Assembly: GCA_002694525.1 (NCBI GenBank)
Contig: NZMN01000039.1
Coordinates: forward strand, 30,702 to 39,220
Length of the DNA stretch: 8,519 nt
From: Methanobacteriota archaeon
GTDB taxonomy: Archaea > Thermoplasmatota > Poseidoniia > Poseidoniales > Poseidoniaceae
Reading direction: 5' to 3'
In this document: positions 7,101 through 8,519 of the stretch, one piece after another
Layout of the letters: each line of letters opens with the position of its first letter
How positions within the stretch are numbered: position 1 is the stretch's first letter
Translations under genes and position numbers: made by a program
Notes under the pieces: generated by a model
Seen by the model: the letters and a program-made list of their open reading frames with translations, nothing else
Database searches by the model: none
Told to the model about the DNA's origin: nothing

Positions 7101-8519
7101 CGTGGGCGTTGTTGCCTGCGTTCACCTGCGTGGTTGAGTCAGCCCAGGTCAGGTTCTCAACGCTGCCGGTTGCGTCCACAACGGACAAGGCCGTGGTGGC
7201 GTCGGACACACCACCGTCCCAGCGGAACGGCGTGTTTTCGACGTACATACCGATGGCGCCCGAAGCGTCCATGGGGTAGACCCACGCATCGGGGCTGTCG
7301 ACAATGTGGAGACCGGTACCGGTGGTACCGCCGTCCACGTGGGCGTCAATGGCCACAACGTAGGTGTCTTCTGCGTACACACCGTATTCGCTGCCAGCAA
7401 TGGAGGCAGCGCCGATCATCAGCAGGTCGCCGTTTTCCTTCGACACACCGGTGGCGTAGCCGCTCACGGTGGTTCCGTTCAGGGTGATGACGGTGTTTGT
7501 GTCGTCGCCCACGATACCGACCGTGGATGCAAGGTCGTCGCCGGTGATGGTCGAGCCAACATCGTTCAGGTCGCAGTCGTCAATCACGATGGCGTTGTCG
7601 CCAAGGTTGATGGTGTTCGATGCGGACTGGATGGTGACCTGGTTGCACGACGTCAACGTCATTCCAACAGCGTTCGGAGAGGTGCGGCCTGCGGACAGAC
7701 CGATCGTGTTTCCGCTCACTTCTGGACCTGCGTAGCCGCCGGTTGCTCCAGCGGACTCGACAACACGGATGGTTGCACCACCGTCGCCCCACGAGTCCGT
7801 GACAACCAACGTGTAGTTGCCGGGGTCCGTGTAGCTTCGGAGTGCGGGGTATCCCGTGTTGCTGTTGAACGAGTACGTTGGCCAGCTGTCCTTGGTGCCG
7901 TCGGGCTTGGTGATCTCAATGCTGATTTCGTAGCCCCAACTGTCGGTGTCAAGGCTGAACACAGCCGTCTTTCCAACACCCAGGTTCCAGGAACAGGACG
8001 TGGATTGTCGGTAGTCGTTGGCGTTGATCGAACAGAGCGTGCTGGTCGGTGACGGTGGCGCCCTCATGCTGTCGAGGTAGATACCGCCGTCTGCGTCCGT
8101 CAGCGTGTTGTCCGTGATGTCTCCATCGCCGCCGAGGACGTACACACCCGTTGAGGTTGGGTCGCTGACGCCGCCGATGTCGTTGTTGTCAACCACGAAG
8201 TCGGTCACCTGGTTGAGGTAGATGGCGTCGTCGCCGCCCACGATCGTGTTGTCCGAGATGGTCGCATCGTCGGTGCTGCCGGGGTAGATGGCCACTGCGT
8301 GGCTGCCGCTCGGGTTGAACTCGTTGCCGGAGATGAGCACGCCTTGAACCTGGTTCTGGTTGTAGAGCCAGACGTCGGCGATTTCACCGCCGTCCTCGAA
8401 GACGTTGTTGGTCACCGTCAGGTTGTCGGCACCGACTTCATTGGACTGGTGGCTCCAGTAGTACGGCGAGCGCTCGGCCATCACGCCAACACCACAATCG
8501 ATGAAGGTGTTGCTGTCGA
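3574..8519 (-). CDS. Giant multidomain surface protein with an in-frame C-terminal pilin module (5' end outside window)
   Basis: An open frame of 1647 visible residues that runs through the window edge; the ATG/GTG near 8484 is internal, since the 11 codons before it continue a beta-helix rung (NTFIDCGVG). Numbering from 8484: residues 1-140 and 250-520 are parallel beta-helix repeats of the PbH1/NosD kind (N-N-x-I/F-x-G-G-D-x-A-I-Y-L patterns); 143-248 is an inserted beta domain; 525-690 resembles CBM9/DOMON carbohydrate-binding domains; about 806-1207 holds three cadherin-like modules with VNDAP linkers; 1208-1400 is a further beta-rich region of unknown type; 1413-1439 is a VPxxxP sorting signal with TM and RR; 1449-1636 is a pilin-like module. 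It is acidic and Asp/Thr/Ser rich, as expected for a secreted marine archaeal protein. It is most likely an adhesin or glycan-binding surface protein; no catalytic site was recognised. The function is inferred from architecture only. Confidence 0.88.
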   Translation of the reverse strand, partial: DSNTFIDCGVGVMAERSPYYWSHQSNEVGADNLTVTNNVFEDGGEIADVWLYNQNQVQGVLISGNEFNPSGSHAVAIYPGSTDDATISDNTIVGGDDAIYLNQVTDFVVDNNDIGGVSDPTSTGVYVLGGDGDITDNTLTDADGGIYLDSMRAPPSPTSTLCSINANDYRQSTSCSWNLGVGKTAVFSLDTDSWGYEISIEITKPDGTKDSWPTYSFNSNTGYPALRSYTDPGNYTLVVTDSWGDGGATIRVVESAGATGGYAGPEVSGNTIGLSAGRTSPNAVGMTLTSCNQVTIQSASNTINLGDNAIVIDDCDLNDVGSTITGDDLASTVGIVGDDTNTVITLNGTTVSGYATGVSKENGDLLMIGAASIAGSEYGVYAEDTYVVAIDAHVDGGTTGTGLHIVDSPDAWVYPMDASGAIGMYVENTPFRWDGGVSDATTALSVVDATGSVENLTWADSTTQVNAGNNAHVTSIGNTLDANKIVVASSAVIDEANLMSIESTHLGVAPANEVALLLTSTDDERASYVSTSFQPDAMLVDGSDTDWNGGNALNPSGYAMPGVMSGDGTDDFLVTYIEGDGIYFGMTNADLSTSDVLIYLNTGSGGSDVGYNGLGGAHDLPFSANYVLWADNDGSYDLYSYGFLGWSPSSLSTANIDVDFSTSLAEFGVPWSRIGGMPDEIDILAVVQAETTADVSVVHPTQTMDSSSTLQDFTKFMTVELTHGDLADGTLSSEVLVYQSYKGSTTATGQKNYDLMVKTAADCAFDWATVEDISMATNVVFDDSYVAGTGDTTNVQSTIDIKRACPVINTEGSSISDALVDFSKDEDSGSFTFSLTNLADDVQDAESDLTWTVDEGTLVAFDNILVDWSQNGQDVTITPLTDQFGYVVFSFEVVDSNGLSDTHNITYTVVNVNDAPEICNVERADCMPIFSEDDGNYNILPEGFGTHTKFLGDVSNATRSYIRDMANEQAPTRQVYSWSASAADFGTTDACSAFDVEIVNNELAITENTNNELGGKCTVTLGLADNGAENQDAETFDVVFSVAPVNDAPVILDWNRTTETVMVADNGSIPALPWSISLMEDDENLDNLTYDMSAIKADVDHEMDDLYWTVESTDQCVYTNYFTTTIVGDDLVFDLIEDATTNANDWEIDYLNNNGIHQIGPSGSEYCQIRLVLRDTATAPTTQGEYSTYVPNYDPSVMPIADYQQGVATKEIGVRVENVRELVPDYYFDDVHGFNFNGITNVMTGTYVPVTVAVNGGGDEGPYRYDHMLAITYHSDGHEDVELTRYYDVPDYGASVKFTEDVYITQDTTHVWIEMDVVTCLANPCDMSVTAADRFQADEPGSHYAIVNNQQSTEPWSKPGQYGKNAVKTSERRPLLEDSNWCNNIMTSLATADACNHANQPASTFLSTDQNLPDVVETIGASAVPSFAPSIVAVALTGLFVSALSFASRRADDEEEVESMAEDDAAVSPVIATILMVAITVVLSGVIYVWASSLAETDVKGVPRVTFDIEDVNALDADQGHWRITVEQSQTPLATQAVVVKVLYTNATGALNTISVNLADSAGVYGFNPANSDAFVTFVDSVTKDQISETETRSISTFNSGDTIFVRTHAPDGTPLEDATITLTYAPINGDGALLRSWDDLSYDRKA
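4168..4248 (-). other. VPxxxP-type sorting signal and transmembrane anchor inside the giant protein
   Basis: Residues 1413-1439: the sequence VPSFAP fits the VPxxxP motif, followed by a hydrophobic helix (about 1419-1436) and the basic pair RR (1438-1439). This tripartite form is that of archaeosortase substrates (VPXXXP-CTERM family), which normally occupy the extreme C terminus. Here 197 more residues follow. A chance match of a short motif to an ordinary TM anchor is possible. Confidence 0.55.
4864..6069 (-). other. Three cadherin-like beta-sandwich modules
   Basis: Residues about 806-1207 of the large protein. Modules end in the linkers VNVNDAPEI (899-907) and APVNDAPVI (1032-1040), typical of cadherin-like tandem repeats in microbial surface proteins. 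They share a W-x-V/A strand (LTWTV, YSWSA, LYWTV) and acidic segments suited to Ca2+ binding. The third module is the most divergent. They probably act as stiff spacers holding the distal domains away from the cell. Confidence 0.6.
6415..6912 (-). other. CBM9/DOMON-like domain in the surface protein
   Basis: Residues about 525-690: an opening DGSDTDW, a central strand pair with GIYFGMTNADL and DVLIYLNTG, and a later EFGVPWSRIG segment. This order is the usual look of CBM9-like/DOMON beta sandwiches that bind sugars or haem. Sugar binding is suggested by the neighbouring sugar importer operon but no binding residues can be assigned with certainty. Confidence 0.55.
6925..8519 (-). other. Parallel beta-helix repeat region, interrupted by a beta domain at 7741-8058
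   Basis: Repeated short rungs of the PbH1 type, such as NNVFEDGGEIADVWLYN, DNTIVGGDDAIYLNQV and TDNTLTDADGGIYLDS, continue across residues 1-140 and again from about 250 to 520. Between them residues 143-248 form a different domain with paired cysteines (151, 164) and the segments DSWGYEISIEI and GNYTLVVTDSWGDGG, similar in style to PPC-like prokaryotic secreted domains. Beta-helices of this kind often bind or cleave polysaccharides, but no lyase catalytic residues are evident. Confidence 0.65.

Noticed and set aside
7306..8052. A 248-codon plus-strand open frame
   Set aside because: Same antisense shadow effect over the beta-helix region; low-complexity Val/Gly/Asp content and no recognisable family.
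8479..8484. GTG/ATG near 8484 as the true start of the large protein
   Set aside because: The frame is open upstream to the window edge and reads a beta-helix rung (NTFIDCGVG), and no signal peptide follows the ATG, so the gene begins outside the window.
1..8519. CRISPR arrays, tRNA or rRNA genes, insertion sequences
   Set aside because: No regularly spaced direct repeats, tRNA-like or rRNA-like stretches, transposase motifs or terminal inverted repeats were seen; the window is almost entirely filled by the minus-strand genes.

Overview
The window reads as a piece of archaeal genome, most likely a marine Thermoplasmatota/Poseidoniales-type (Marine Group II) euryarchaeon. Three things point there: a Pilin_N-type H-domain (AVSPVIATILMVAITVVL), a very large acidic Asp/Thr-rich surface protein built from beta-helix, CBM9-like and cadherin-like modules with a VPxxxP-type C-terminal sorting signal, and Shine-Dalgarno sites matching the usual 16S 3' end. 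The lineage is inferred from protein style only; there is no rRNA or other marker gene here. All genes lie on the minus strand and the window is almost fully coding.

In the direction of transcription (high to low coordinates), 8519-3574 holds the 3' part of a giant secreted protein gene that is cut by the window edge. Its order is: parallel beta-helix repeats interrupted by a small beta-rich domain, a CBM9/DOMON-like carbohydrate-binding-like domain, three cadherin-like modules, another beta domain, a VPxxxP-plus-TM-plus-RR sorting signal and then, in the same reading frame, a complete archaeal pilin-like module. A short intergenic gap (3573-3442) carries a strong hairpin with a C(UUCG)G loop. 

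Next comes a tightly packed operon: a HAD phosphatase of the SerB-like type (3441-2758), a fused sugar-binding lipoprotein plus MalF-type permease (2761-89), and the start of a MalG-like second permease (92 to the edge). Both junctions in the operon are GTGA overlaps, so translation is probably coupled. The ATPase and the rest of malG must lie beyond position 1 or elsewhere.

The likely theme is polysaccharide or oligosaccharide use at the cell surface: a displayed glycan-binding adhesin, a tethered-receptor ABC importer, and a phosphatase that may act on a sugar phosphate. That functional link is inference from adjacency. The two most notable points are the two gene fusions: surface protein plus pilin, and substrate-binding protein plus permease.
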